NCBI GenBank assembly: GCA_946807835.1
Contig: OX327695.1
Span: 28,502,501 to 28,566,500, forward strand
Origin: Ailanthus altissimus
Taxonomy: Eukaryota; Streptophyta; Magnoliopsida; Sapindales; Simaroubaceae
Length of the DNA stretch: 64,000 nt
Reading direction: 5' to 3'
The position numbers and the translations under genes were made by a program. Position 1 is the first letter of the stretch, and each line of letters starts with the position of its first letter. The notes under the pieces are model-generated. The model searched no databases and had not been told where the DNA came from. It saw only the letters and a list, made by a program, of their open reading frames with translations. Shown here in pieces: positions 13,408-26,211 of this stretch.

Positions 13408-16400
13408 TGTTGGAGCTGATACTTACGTGACTTTTCAATATTGTATAAATATTAATTATTTAATATTTATACAATAAATATTTTAAATAAAACCGTTAAT
13501 ATTAAATTATTAAGATTTGTGCTTACATGTCATCCCATTATATATAAATATTTAATGATAGTATTTATACAATTATTATTTCAAATAAAATCGTTAATAT
13601 TATTTATAATAAATGGTAAGATGCTTGTAACGTTTCAGACATTGTATGATCTGAAGGAGTTCATATATGATTTAAATAAATTTAGATCAGTACTAAGAGT
13701 TATCACATTAATAGAGTTAGCGAAATCTAAACAGTTAGAGTATTGTCTGAAATGAGACAATAACCTGAGAATATATTTATAATGACATAGTTGCAAAGAG
13801 TTGCAGATGGTGCTAAGAAATGTCATTATGCAAATATGTTCTCAGACATAATGTTCCAGATCTAATTTCATCGATGCGGGTCTATCAATTGAACCAATTA
13901 ATATAGATTAGTGTATGTCTATATCTGGATGGTCCAGATGGTTAGTCTTAGCAAATTACGAGCTTAGTGAAAGCTCATACAGACATACAGGTATCCAGTG
14001 AGGACTATATATTGAACAGACTCACAAAAACCTCCAATAGACATCTCATAAAGTCGTCAATGAAAAGTCTTCCGAGTTAAGTAGTATTTGTGGTCATTTG
14101 ACCAGAGCATCACGGTGGGCTTGTGAATGATCCACTATACTTTGATTTCACACATGTTTGAGACCTTTCATGGTCTGACCGTTGTGTGTCGTTGGGTATG
14201 GTCTGATGCTCATGGAGTTCGGTGTGCCCTACATATGGGATCCATCAGCTTATATGAGTGGGTTGTATATTTTGATACTGCAAGATTGTATTTCATAAAG
14301 TCTTGTGGCCACAAGTATAAACCTCAAAAAATATATATTCCGAAGGCATAAATAATATTACAAAAATATTTGTAAATATTGTTTAAGGAAATATAAATCT
14401 GGAGACAAGTTGATGGTTGAGCAAATAGAGATTTGACGGTAATAATCTATATCTATGCTCTTCTAAGTTATAAATGATGGATGGATTATACAAATATGCA
14501 ATAACCTCAACTTGTATGGTCTAACGCGCTAATTTGTAATATCTCTAACGTGAATGTGGGGCATCGTTCACAGACGTATGGAGGAGATCCATGTGAAAAA
14601 TCAGATGTAGACCTAGAGAGTCTTACAATATGAAGTATACTTATGGAGCACTGGGGTAGCGGGCTGGATTGAATAATTCTATCAAATAAATTCGAGCAAA
14701 ATAGAATAATTGTTTCGGGATCCCTCGAGATGTGTATTTGTCAAGACTTATTTGTTAAGTACATCATTGAATTAATTAACAAGAGGTGTTAATTAATAAG
14801 ATGTTGACAAGTGACAAAATTTATTCCATTATTTGATTTTACCTTAGTTTTACCATTTAATCTTAATAGTAAAAACTAGTAACGTAAAAAATAATTATTT
14901 AAAATTATTTTAAATAATTAAATTATATTTTTTTATTATATTATTAGATAATATGATAATATATATTAATCATAGCTATTGTATATTAATATAATGAGGG
15001 GCCTAGATGTTGGTAATTTATTTACATAATATGATTAAAATAATTATATTTGTTAAGTAATAATTAATTTAGGTGGTAATTATTCTAGTGTTTAATTAAT
15101 CTTAAGTGGGAGACTAACAATTAAATTGGTGGAGCACTTGTTTTTGTTTTATCAAAAAGTGTTGAATCAAAGACAAAATTTGACTGACTATTGAATATTA
15201 TTGTAACAAATTGATACAAAATAATTGAATGAATTTTTCAATTTGGAAGTGCAAGAATCGGTTAAAGCATGGAGAGAATTGTTCAACAATTTACTTCAAG
15301 GTGAGCTATTCAATTGGATTGTTGGAAGACTTAAAGAATTTGTAAAGCTACATTCATTAGGTAAGTATTCTTTACATTTTATTTTAAGCAATACAATTAT
15401 TCATCATGTATAAGTTGTTGTATAATAGTTATACTTAAACATATATGTGATATATGTGGTTAAATTTGTTAAATTGAGTGTATTTGTTAACATGTTTCCG
15501 CTGTGTATAGTAATTTTTGAAATTACGGATACACTCATATGTCACACGCTCGATTTCTAACATAAACATATATGATACAATACTTGTAACGCTACAGACA
15601 TTGTATAATCTGAAGGAGTTGAGATATAGTCTAAATAAGTTTATATAAGGGTTAAAAGTTAGCAACGTTAAGAGTTAACATTACTAAGAGTTAGCAAGTT
15701 ATAAGAATTAGTAATATCTAAGGAGTTAGAGCATTCTCTTAAATGGGATAAAGACTCGAGAGTATACTAATAATGACACAGTTGCAAAGAGTTGCAATAG
15801 GTGATAGAAAATCATGCAAGTATATTCTCAAACATTATGTTCCTGATCTATTTTCATCATTACAGGTTTATCGGTGAATTAATTTCATATAAATCAGTGT
15901 ATGTTGATATTTACATGGTACAAATAGTTATTCTTAGTTGACCATAAGCTTAGAACTCGTGTAAGAATACGAGTATTTGGTTAGGACTAAATACTTAAAA
16001 GACTCACGAGGACCCCAATAGATATCCTATGAAACCATCAATAGTAGGTCCTCTTGAGTTAAGTAGTATTCGTGGTCCTTTGACCTGAGTGCCACGGTGG
16101 GCTTATGGGTGATCTATCGTACTTTAGTTCCACAGATGCTAAATAACCTTCATGGTTTGATTGCAACGTGTCGTTGGATATGATCCGATGCTTATGGAGT
16201 CCGATGTGCTTAGATATGGAATTCGTCAGCTTACATAGGTAAGTTGTATGTCCGATGCTCCGAGACTGTATTTCATAAATCTTATAGTAATAAGTAATAA
16301 ACACTTGAAAAAGAGTTTTTCACTGGGTTAAATAATATCGCAAAAGTGTTTGCTTATATTGTTTATCGAGATACGGATCTGGAGATAAGTTAACGGATGA

Positions 16401-17873
16401 ACTCATATGGATTTGATAGTGCTGATTCATATTCTCGCACATCCAAGATATAATTGACGGAAGGATTATACATATGCATACTGACCTCAACTCGTATGGT
16501 TTAATGCTCTGATTTATAATATTCATGATGTGTATGTGGGACAGAGATTACGGACTCACGGAATAGTTTCTTTTGATGAATCAGGTATGGATCTAGGGAG
16601 TCATACAATATAAAGTGTACTTATTGTATACTGGGGAGCGTACCAGATTAAATAGTTCAATCCAGTAAAATTCAGCCAAACTGAATTTTTCTTTTTAGGA
16701 ACCCTCAGGATGCATACTTGTTAAAACTTAAGAGTTAAGTATATTAATCAGTTAATAATTGTTATTGACCAATTAAATGTTGAAACATAACGTATAATGA
16801 GTATTTGATTAAGTTGACTCAAGTATAAATTAAGTGGGATTCACTTTGGGTTAAGTAAAGGCTAAATGATAATTTTACTTAATTAATTATTTAATTATTA
16901 AATAACTAAGATATTTATATTGCTTAAGAGTTAAGCAAACCTAAATATGACTAAATGTTAACTATAGGGTTAAGTTAATGTAGATATTTATTTGTTTAAT
17001 TATTGAATAAATTTTAACTTAAACATAGTTAATTGTTATCAAAAGATTAGGTTAAAAGATATTTTGTATTTGATTTGACTTAGGTTAATTGTTATGTTAA
17101 AATTAAGATATTTTATTTAATATGATTAATTATTAATTAAAGGGTTAGGTTAAAAGATATTTTGTATTTAACTTAACCTATATCAATTGTTAACTCTATA
17201 GTTATGTTAAAATCAATATATTTTATTTTAATTAATTGTTAATTGAAATTAACTTAACATAGGTTAATTGTTAATTATAGAGTTAGGTTAAAGTGGAATT
17301 AAAATGAAATGAAATTGAAATGAGTTTTAAATTAAGTGTATTTGTATATATATGTTAAATGAAACAAAATTATTAAGTTTTGCAATTTAGAATGGCCGGC
17401 CAAATGTTTGAAAGAAAAAAAAAAGTGTTTCTTGATTTTGGTTTTTAATAGTTGATTTTCATATATTTTTCTTTCAATTTACACCATTCATTGTAATAAT
17501 AATTGAATTTTTTTAATTGTTCAACTGTTGATCAATGGTAAAAATAAATTATTATTTTTAGATTAAAAGTTAATTTAAATAATTTAAGTGTTAAACATAT
17601 ACTAAATTATAGGTTGCTATTCTAGACAATTAATTCCACCTCTATTGATTGCTATAATTAGCAATGAGTTCATTTTATGTAAACTCCAAACAAATTTAAT
17701 CTAAATACTTCAAGGATTATATTCTCAATTTGTATTAATTTGATTAATATGTATAATCTGTGTTCATTATCAATTTTTAAATTTTCTCTATGCATATATA
17801 TGTATGTGATACATATATTTAGATGATGAATACACATAGCATATGCATGCACCCATGATTTAATCGACACCCA
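13408..17873 (+). mobile_element. Solo LTR, family B (outer), split by a second copy
   Basis: The LTR starts TGTTGGAGC at 13408 and ends ACACCCA at about 17873. It is flanked by a perfect 5-bp direct repeat ATAAT (13403-13407 and 17874-17878). Its first ~100 bp (13408-13507) are separated from the rest (15568 onward) by an inserted copy of the same family. Removing the insert joins 'cgttaatatt..' to 'atacttgtaacg', the order seen in the other copies. The reconstructed length is about 2.4 kb. If the family's usual CCCAACA end is assumed instead, the end moves to 17876 and the target repeat has one mismatch. No gag-pol is present. Confidence 0.75.
13508..15562 (+). mobile_element. Solo LTR, family B (inner), nested in the same family
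   Basis: It begins TATTAAGATTTGTGCTTA, with the expected TG mutated to TA, and ends TTTCTAACA at 15562. The flanks TAAAT (13503-13507) and TAAAC (15563-15567) form a 5-bp target duplication with one mismatch. At about 2.05 kb it matches the length of the intact family-B LTR once nested DNA is removed. It lies about 100 bp inside another family-B LTR. Short frames inside it (14127-14351, 15225-15413) are not conserved as protein and are not called. Confidence 0.75.
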
Positions 17874-17894
17874 ATAATTATTTTACTAGTTTAC

Positions 17895-18960
17895 CGAATG
17901 TCTTCACTTTTAAACTGGTGCATGCCTAAAGACAAGTTTTATAAAAAGAAAATATAGACCTCCACATAAAGAGAAGAGAACCCCACAAAAAGAGTATAGA
18001 CCCAGCAAAAAAAGAAGAGACTTTTGTAAAGAGAGTGTAAATCCTTACAAAAAGAGAAATCAGACTATATAGAAGGAGTATAAACCTCGTCACAAAAAGA
18101 AAAAAAAAACTCTAACAACTTCACTTCTATACTAATATTCGCCAAGAGACAGACTATACATAAGGAGTATACACCTTCACAAAAAAGAGAAGAGACTTCA
18201 CAAAAAAGGTATAGATTCTTATAAAAGAGAAGAAAGCTCTTCGTTACATGAAAAAAAATATGAGGTATTATCATAAATACTCTTGAGATATGATTTAATT
18301 TCTTTAATACTTACATGTTTAAAAAATTGACTTTAATATTTAATTTTTTTTTAAATATGTACAAATGTTCAACTATTAAGAATATTTTGTTAAAATTAAC
18401 AGATTCAATATCAATTAATATCAAATGATCAAATTATCCTTACACACTAAACACTAAACAAAGTTGACATGACCAATGTCACGCCTTTGACAACTTCACT
18501 TTCACATTTATACATGTCAAAAAGTAGAATCTACAAATGGAGTATAAAATTTTATAAAATAAAAGATAAGAGATTTTACAAAGAGAGTATAAACTTAAAT
18601 AAAAAAAGAATAAAACTCCCGCTATAAAGGAGAATTATTATATTATTTTAACAAATAACTTTACTTTTACACTGCATTGGAAACAAACTTCACAAAAAGA
18701 GTATAAATCCCGTAAAAATAGAAGAGACTCCACATAAAGAGTTATAACCCTCGTAAAAAAAGAACAAAGACCCCGTATAGAGAGTGTAGTCACACTAATG
18801 CACGCCTAGAGACATATTTTATAAATAAAATATAAACTTTCACATAAAAAAAAATGACTTCATGAAAAGAGCATTGACTCCACAAAAAGATAACTGACTC
18901 AATAGATAAAGTATAGACCCTTATTAAAAAGAAAAAAGTAAATCTCCACCGTAAAAAAGA
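17895..18960. repeat. Degenerate periodic repeat with alternating ~21-bp units
   Basis: Two related units alternate: a CACATAAAGAGAAGAGACT type and a CACAAAAAGAGTATAGACC type, each about 21-22 bp. They are grouped into larger modules, each introduced by a sequence like 'cttcacttttacactggtgcacgcctagagaca' in degenerate form (near 17900, 18118, 18500, 18660 and 18790). No open frame persists. I do not recognise the family; it continues 13050-13402. Confidence 0.6.
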
Positions 18961-18965
18961 AATTA

Positions 18966-19082
18966 TTACACTATCCTAATAATACCATTTACCTTAAATT
19001 AGAGAAGTGCACTCAATCAAGTGTTACACTATCCTAATAAATACCATTTACTTCAAATTAGAGAAGTGCACTCAATCAAGTG
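18966..19082. repeat. Two-copy tandem repeat, 58-59 bp
   Basis: TTACACTATCCTAATAA begins at 18966 and again at 19024. The two units differ by only a few bases, so the duplication is recent compared with the degenerate repeat beside it. Confidence 0.9.
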
Positions 19083-19084
19083 CA

Positions 19085-19980
19085 AATACTACCGTAGTAA
19101 CATTATTTAAATTATAATGGATGATATTTACCCGTGGATTAAAATTAATATCTTATTAATTTACACAACATCGCGTTCTAAATGTGATGTGACGTGTAAC
19201 TAAAATGGTTTATAAAATATTGAAACATTAACATGGCATGACCACATTTAATAAACACAACATAGATAATTGTTATCGAATACTTTCTGTATCATCATAC
19301 ATACGTAACAAGCTCTTTTTGTTATCATGAATTGACCCCTAAACGAATTTGCAATTTCACCACCCATCGTCATTATTTATCACGCCGTACTAATAAATGT
19401 CGCAATTAAATTTCTCTTCAAATATGATGGCGAGATTTTTCTTCCTTGTAATATATTTGAAAGACTCGACCCTAAAATCCAATTCCCAAATATTGAGTAT
19501 GCTAATAGCAAGGAGGTGGTTGGCAAATGCCAGCTTGTTGTAGGGTACTGCTTTAGCCATAAAAAGACGCACGATCATAGTAATTTGATTTGATCATTCT
19601 CTCATATCGTATTTTGGCCTTAATTACAGTGTCCAACGAAAACCAGCTTGCCAGCTGGCGCGCCGTTGATTATAATCTGACCCGAAAAATCTTTCTAACA
19701 AAATAACAATCAAAAACCCAAATCTCCACTGTGCTATTTACTTTCCTCCCCGTGAAGTTCGCCACAAATCAACAAACCTACCCGAGGGTATTTGCGTACT
19801 TTCGTATCACTATCACCACCACTGAATGTTCTTTGTCCGGACTCTGGTGAAGTGGTGAATGTATTATGTATGGATGGCACTTTTTGGCCAGGCCACATAA
19901 TAAAACTTTGAGCAACACGCTGAGACAAAAACACACCGAAACTGTGACCGATAATCGACAGGGAGAGATTACAAAGTGCT
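19085..19980. other. Intergenic, likely contains MCA promoter
   Basis: No conserved coding frame. The short minus-strand frames at 19390-19578 and 19734-19934 show no domain. The stretch just before the MCA leader becomes less AT-rich and then pyrimidine-rich (CTCTCTATCTATCGCTCT near 19980), as is usual around plant transcription starts. No clear TATA box was fixed. Confidence 0.4.
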
Positions 19981-20222
19981 CTCTCTATCTATCGCTCTAA
20001 GCTCAAAACGGCCCAGATCCATTCACTGAGAAGAAGAAACTGCCTTCTGCGCAAAGCAATGTCTGCTACTCCCCGAATTCAATGCTCTTCTTCTCTCCGG
20101 TTTTTACAATTTTGACCTTTCTCTCTTGTTTTCTTCTTCTTCTTCTTCAAATCTACAATTTGCAAAAAACAAAATAAAAAAAGAATTGAAAAATAGAAAT
20201 ACTACTGCTGAGAGTTGAGTAG

Positions 20223-20460
20223 GTAAGTCCGTGCCTCACGAGCATTTGCAGTTTTTTTTAATTAATATTTATTTTCTTTGGCTTTCTTCAATTCGAAGAG
20301 TGTTCAAGTAAACGATATTTTTTGTTTTATTGACTGCTTTGTTTTTTTTTTTTAAATTAAAAATTTTTGTTTTTTTTTTGACTAGAAAAGTGACAATGAA
20401 GAAGCGTAATGGTTAATTTTCAAGATTTTGGAATCTCATAGCTATTACATCTTTTTGCAG
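20223..20460 (+). other. Probable 5'-UTR intron of MCA
   Basis: A strong donor AG|GTAAGT at 20221-20228 and an acceptor CTTTTTGCAG ending at 20460 bracket a T-rich stretch upstream of the MCA start codon. A second possible leader intron runs from 20654 (AAG|GTGAAA) to 20760 (GAGTATAG). Assigned from splice consensus only. Confidence 0.55.
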
Positions 20461-20581
20461 CGGGAGATACTGTGAATCTTTATCTGCCTTTAACGATCAT
20501 TGACGATATTACGGTCAAAAAAATGATTTGACCGTAGAGATCTTGCCGGAAGCAGCTCTTGATCCTGCAACTTGTTAAACA

Positions 20582-20611
20582 ATGCTAATGGAGCAAGAGC
20601 AACTTCTCTGA
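20582..20611 (+). promoter_or_regulatory. Upstream ORF in MCA leader
   Basis: A nine-codon ORF (MLMEQEQLL, then TGA) lies in the predicted spliced leader about 170 nt upstream of the MCA ATG. A two-codon ORF (ATG ATT TGA) precedes it at 20523-20531. If the leader model is right, scanning ribosomes meet both first, so they could lower MCA translation. Regulation is inferred. Confidence 0.4.
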
Positions 20612-20780
20612 ACGACGCTGTCTTGTTCTTTTAACACAAGTCGCTTATACAAGGTGAAAAGCTAGTTTAAAATCTCATTAAGAAAAATACGAGCAGTTTT
20701 CAGCATTTCCTGATTAATCTTGTAATTTTTTATTTATTTTTGGGTTGTGTTTGAGTATAGTTAGATTTCAGTGATAAAAG

Positions 20781-23700
20781 ATGTCAAACTGGGAGCATTT
20801 CGGAGAAATAGCGAACATTGCGCAGCTGGCGGGCCTGGACGCCATTCGCTTGATAGGACTGATAGGAAAAGCAGCGACCACGGCGAGAATGCACAAGAAG
20901 AACTGCAGGCAGTTCGCGCAGCACCTGAAGTTGATAGGGAACTTGCTGGAGCAGCTCAAGATCTCGGAGCTCAAGAAGTATCCGGAGACGCGGGAGCCAT
21001 TGGAGCAGCTTGAGGATGCGCTGAGGAGGTCGTACATATTGGTCAATAGCTGCCAGGACAGGAGCTATCTTTATTTGCTTGCCATGGGTTGGAACATTGT
21101 GTACCAGTTCCGAAAGGCGCAGAATGAGATTGATCGGTATTTGAAGATCGTTCCTCTCATTACTCTCGTTGACAATGCTCGTGTCAGGGTTGGTTTTCTT
21201 TTTAATCGAAATATTCTTTACTGTTGTTTCGTGTTTCCATTTGAATGAAATTAGCTAATTTGTAAAAGTGTATGATGTTGATACCCAATTGCTATAAGTT
21301 CTTTTGTCTATTCAATTATGTTTGCCAATGAAGCTATTCTAGCCTACTTAAATTTGCTAATTTATCAGCCCTAGATTTCACGAAAACTCAAATACAGAAG
21401 AAGTTCAACAGGGCTTATTGTATTAACAAGGAATATGAGGAGTGGGCCCAACCTATTTGACGATTCTAACATTTGATGATGCAGTCATGGGTTATATTTC
21501 CCTTGTTGATGAGTGCATGCAACTCTGTTTTCTACAAATTTTTCATAGTTTGGAAACTGAACCTTCTCCTTTTTATGAGAGTTAGATCTATCTGGTTACT
21601 TTGCACTGCTCAACTTCTGCTTTCGTTGATAGTGTGTTGCTTACAGCTTACATGTTAGTACAATTTAATTTAAGTTGATTACTTTTTTGATAACATGATC
21701 TTGACAGGAGAGGCTAGAAGATATTGAGAAAGATCAACGTGAGTACACACTGGATGAGGAGGATCAAAAGATGCAAGATGCTATCCTGAGACGCGAACCT
21801 TCAAAACATGAAACTATGGTTTTGAAAAAAAGTCTATCTACTTCCTACCCAAACATGCGGTTCAATGAAGTGCTGAAAAAGGAAAATGAAAAGCTTCAAT
21901 TGGAACTACAACGATCACAAGCTAATATGGATGTCAGCCAATGTGAAGTAATTCAACGTTTGCTTGACGTTACAGAAGTTGTTAAATCAACTTCTCTCCC
22001 TGAGGAGAGTTCACCAAAGAAAAGTTCTAAGAAAGTGGAGCGCAGCTATTCAGACACCAATGAAAAAAGTCCTACATTTGATGAAAGTTCTCCTAAGAAA
22101 TGTGATACACGCACAACTTCAAGGTTGATTTCCTTTTGGTATTTTGTGCATATGGAATTGAATGCTATCATGGTCAATAAAATATTTTACCTTACACTTG
22201 TGTATATAGGCACCTTTTACAGTTTATAAAGTTGGACTATAGTAGTAATGCTGACCAGTAAAATTATCTGACCTTATTGAAAAGTGTATGTAACTGGTCT
22301 TTTAACTTGGTAATGTTTTTCCGATCTACTTTTAAACTTTAACTACATGCACATGGTTACCCCATTTTCCATTTGGTTTTGCTTATTTCAGTTTAATTTA
22401 CTTCACCTATCTGCCCAGTTTTCTGTGTGGCTGTATGATTATGAGTTTTGATGCTATCATGAGTTTACTAAGGATGTGAAACTTAATTCTATCAGTTTTC
22501 ATGATGGACACTGGTTGTAAGATCAAGAAAACATTGAAAGCTTTCTGTTGTGCACTTCAGTATGATTTTTATTCACTTAATATACTGTGAATTATTTCCT
22601 AAGGATGCTCTCTAGAAGTAATGCCACTTTTTCTATCCAGAAACACATCTTCAGTTTCATCAGGACATGATCTGCTGTCAAGGGAAGGTTCTTATCGGCA
22701 CGAAGACTGGCACACTGATTTGCTTGGCTGTTGTTCGGAACCGCTTTTGTGTATGCCCTCTCCTGCTGTTACTCAATAATCACTTCCTCTGTTGGAAATT
22801 GTATTTTGTTAGCATTATCATATTGGTGGTATTTTCACTGACCGTTGTACTAACTCTACCTGTAATGGTGAGATTTGACTATATGCCCTGTACTGCTGCA
22901 TAACTATGCTAATGCATGTCCTGCCAATTTAAGCTACTGATTTAAACCTCTTCATTATGAGAAATTCTTGTACGGTGCTGTTGCCGTGGGGCCATCCAGT
23001 CAAAGTATGCTACATATTTCAATTCCTTTGTCTTAATCAATCCTATGATTGGTTGATTTTAAAGAAAACGTGTTGATGGCACGTTCTTAGTGGATGGTCC
23101 CATGGATGATGTGGCGGGGGTGCCATCATACAAGAATTTCTCCTTAATCATACATTGTCACCGATTTCTATGTGACATATTTTATATCCCAAACATAAAT
23201 GTTATTGACAAATTTTTGCTGCCAAATTTCCATTCTACATTTTCCAATCATACACTTCCTGTCTAAGCAGGTTGTCCATCTTGCAGGTTTAAAGACGTTC
23301 TTCTATCCTTGTGGCACATTTTCAAAGATTGCTACTGTCGCCACTAACAGGCACATGTGTAAGTATAAGTTCTATTCTAATGCTCTGTTCAGTTTGGAAC
23401 TTTTAAATTATTCAACTTCTGGTTACTTATAATAGTATTAGAACCTTAGTATTTATGCCAAATCTGAAGGTTTGGAAATCCAAGGTTCCTTCTGTTTGCT
23501 TTTGGAATTCTTTTTATTAGTACGTATTTTTCATTTAAGAGCTCTTTCAGAATAGTATGCTAAGTTTGAGACTAAAAGATGGTTGTTTTTTTTTACTGAC
23601 GATTAGGTGGAATTAGTTTGGGAATAGTTCTTTTATTGGTTGAAGTATATGCGCTCTTTGTTAAGAATCTGATATGATTTTGTTGCTAACTTGACAGTGC

Positions 23701-25510
23701 CTAGTGATTCTAATGCTTAGAGGTTTCTACTGGATTGCTTTTATCTGGCTTTGTGCAATTTATAATTGTGATATGCAATATTTGGATTTAGTGGAAATGG
23801 AAAGATCATACAATTATGGTCTAATCATTACATCAGCTCTACGTTTTATTCATGGTTTTGAGATCACTTAGAATCTAATACAGCATAATTTGATCTTCAT
23901 GATTGTCAGCATCTGCAGAAGCATGTAATGAACTCATGGCATACTCATTGATATTATCATGCTGTTGCTATACTTGCTGCATCAGAAGGAAGCTTCGTAA
24001 GATGTTGAACATCACGGTATTTTCTCTTTGCTGCTGCAACATCATGATCTCTTATCTCAGTATACCGTAGATTAGAGATATAATCCTGCCAAATGTTGTT
24101 TCCTCTATTCTTTTCCCGCGTCTGAAGTCATTTAACTATTGTTACCTTGGTCTGTAATGATAAAAGGTGATTCTTATCATAAGCATTTTCTTAAAATCAT
24201 TTGCCTCAATAAAATCTGTCTATTTATGATCTTTCATGTGCAAGACCATACCTCTGGAAGAGAGTGGATGAAGTCTTGATCTTTTATCTATTTTTTTCTA
24301 CAAATATTCTGCTTGCTCAATATATCTTCTGCAGGGAGGCTTTGTTGATGATTTTCTGTCACATTTAATGTGTTGCTGCTGTGCCCTTGTCCAAGAGTGG
24401 CGTGAAGTGGAAATCCGTGGTGTATATGGTATGTCGTATGCCATTCTGTCATTAAGTTTAAAGATAGGGTGAGGTTGTTTTCTCCCACCAAAATATTTTT
24501 CAAACCCATTTAGTTGATAAACCCATAAACAGAATTTTAAATTTTGAAATTTACTCTTTCAACCCACCTAAAAACCAAGTATACCCTTATTAAACTAAAT
24601 TATCTTTAGAAAAGATAAATAAATAAATTATCTTCTAATGATTTATCGCACAGTTTCTTCATCCAGTTCTTTGTTTCTCTAAGTTTAACTCTTATCCTTT
24701 TCCTGTCAGATTGTCCATTATTTACACTAGTGGTCTTATAATGGACAGTTTAAGACAGATTAAAGAAATACTTGATAGGTAATGAAACTCTATTTGAACC
24801 TGCTGAATAACAAATTCAAACACTTTAACAACTAATCTATCTCACATTATTTTTCTTTTTCTTTATTTTTTAAAACAAAGAAACAAAATGAGAAAAAGGC
24901 TTGCACTAGGAGAATATTTTGGCCAAGTCTTGCAAGAACTTGAATTAGGAAGGCTTTTTCAGCCAAATTAAAACATTCATGGCTGATTACAAAGATAATT
25001 CTAACCTTGATTCCTTATGAACTATTTTCATGCCAAGGTTTAGTGTAATTTAGTCATTGTTAAAGCTATTTTGATCATGTCTCAAAACTATCAACTCTAA
25101 AATACGACGACGCCAACTACAGAGGTGGACTTTAGAGAGAGAGAGCTCAAAGACTTTGCTTGTGGTGTTTTTTTGTCAAAGTTTAGATGCTGTTAGAAGT
25201 AGGAATAGAAGGATGTGGAGCAATATAGATATTTAATCATATTCTTTGGCAAAATAGTAATTTAAGGGTATTTCAGTAATAAAAAATATTATTTAATTGT
25301 GGGTGTGTAAAGTATTTTGGTGGGCACCCTTAAAGATATACTCAATCATGCTGCATCATCTAGGCGCAGCAATTTCTTCTTTTGATCTTCTTAATTCTTG
25401 GAATTTTCTTATATTTCTTCCCCTTTCTGTTTCATTGTAAAACCAACTTTGCAGCGGGTCCTGAGAAGACAAAGATAAGCCCTCCACCTTCCCAGTTCAT
25501 GGAATCATAG
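20781..25510 (+). CDS. MCA1: MCA-type plasma-membrane Ca2+-permeable channel protein
   Basis: Seven coding exons: 20781-21188, 21708-22123, 22641-22750, 23287-23358, 23910-24016, 24335-24428 and 25455-25510. All have GT-AG introns and matching phases, giving 420 residues, close to the ~420 of Arabidopsis MCA1/MCA2. This family mediates stretch-linked Ca2+ influx at the plasma membrane of land plants. Exon 1 holds the highly conserved N-terminal half, with a HKKNCRQFAQHLKLIGNLL stretch. Residues ~141-155 form the acidic EF-hand-like segment, ~188-206 a coiled coil (KKENEKLQLELQRS) and ~298-405 the Cys-rich PLAC8 region with a CCCYTCC run and an MCCCCALVQEWREVEIRG block. The first ATG of exon 1 is chosen by family alignment. 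Intron 6 carries a MULE-like insertion. Exons 4-7 are duplicated as a pseudogene at 46.2-49.5 kb. MCA1 versus MCA2 cannot be separated here. Confidence 0.93.
24467..25329. mobile_element. MULE-like non-autonomous element in MCA intron 6
   Basis: An 863-bp element flanked by a perfect 9-bp direct repeat TTAAAGATA (24458-24466 and 25330-25338), the size typical of Mutator-like transposition. It starts GGGTG...CCCACCAAAATA and ends TATTTTGGTGGGCACCC. The termini are therefore inverted, apart from 12 extra bases between GGGTG and CCCACC on the left. No transposase frame. The same element with the same flanks is in the duplicated copy at 47813-48650, so it entered before the duplication. Confidence 0.75.
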
Positions 25511-26211
25511 AAAAATCTAAAACTAATTTTGCAGCTGTTTGGAGATTCATGGGCCTTGAAACCAAAATAGAGGTAATTACCAGTTGCTGCTTGTTATATA
25601 AAAACTTATATTGGCAATTCTGAGCCATGAATTTTTACCCTTATGTAAAGTAATCTCCTTCAGATTGGGCATATGATGTATCATAGACTAATTTTTTGAG
25701 TTAATTGAATGTTTTTGTACGCTCATGTTGACTAACCATTGACTGAAAATGCATGGTAGTCCATTTTCCATGGACTGCCTTAACATTATGTAATATTATG
25801 AAACTCACCCCTTTATGAACAAAATCAGAACGGGATTTTGCTGCCATCACTTTTGCTGGTCACTCAAAGTTACAATTCCATACGTGGTTGCTGGTGGTAC
25901 ATCACTCAGTAAATTGATACACTCCATGAAGCTGAAATGGCAAAATAATGCATATTGCAATATCAAATTAGTTGTTAGTCTGAAGTGAACATAAAAAATC
26001 AAGAGCCATTGCTACTCTTTGTAGAGTTCCCCGATTTTTTTCACTACATATTTTAAGTTTTCTTTACCCGTTTCAAGTTTTTCAAGTCTCTCCAAGTCCC
26101 AAAGAGGAAAACTTGGAACAGTTTTATGCTAGAGCTGTTGCACTGTAGTCTTAAACCTAGAATCGATATCAGATTTTCTTCTTGCTGCAAGAGTGGATTG
26201 CTATTGGAAAT

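Noticed and set aside
17895..18960. CRISPR-like or protein-repeat array
   Set aside because: Units are degenerate, have no unique spacers of constant length and no open frame; the sequence is plant nuclear DNA.
20768..21046. 92-codon minus-strand frame over MCA exon 1
   Set aside because: It is the antisense shadow of the highly conserved MCA exon. The plus-strand frame at 20771-21013 is likewise an out-of-frame shadow.
23199..23432. Matching 77-codon frames at 23199-23432 and 46531-46764
   Set aside because: Both cover MCA exon 4 and flanking intron in the duplicated block. The frame follows the intron without regard to splice sites, so it is not a separate gene.
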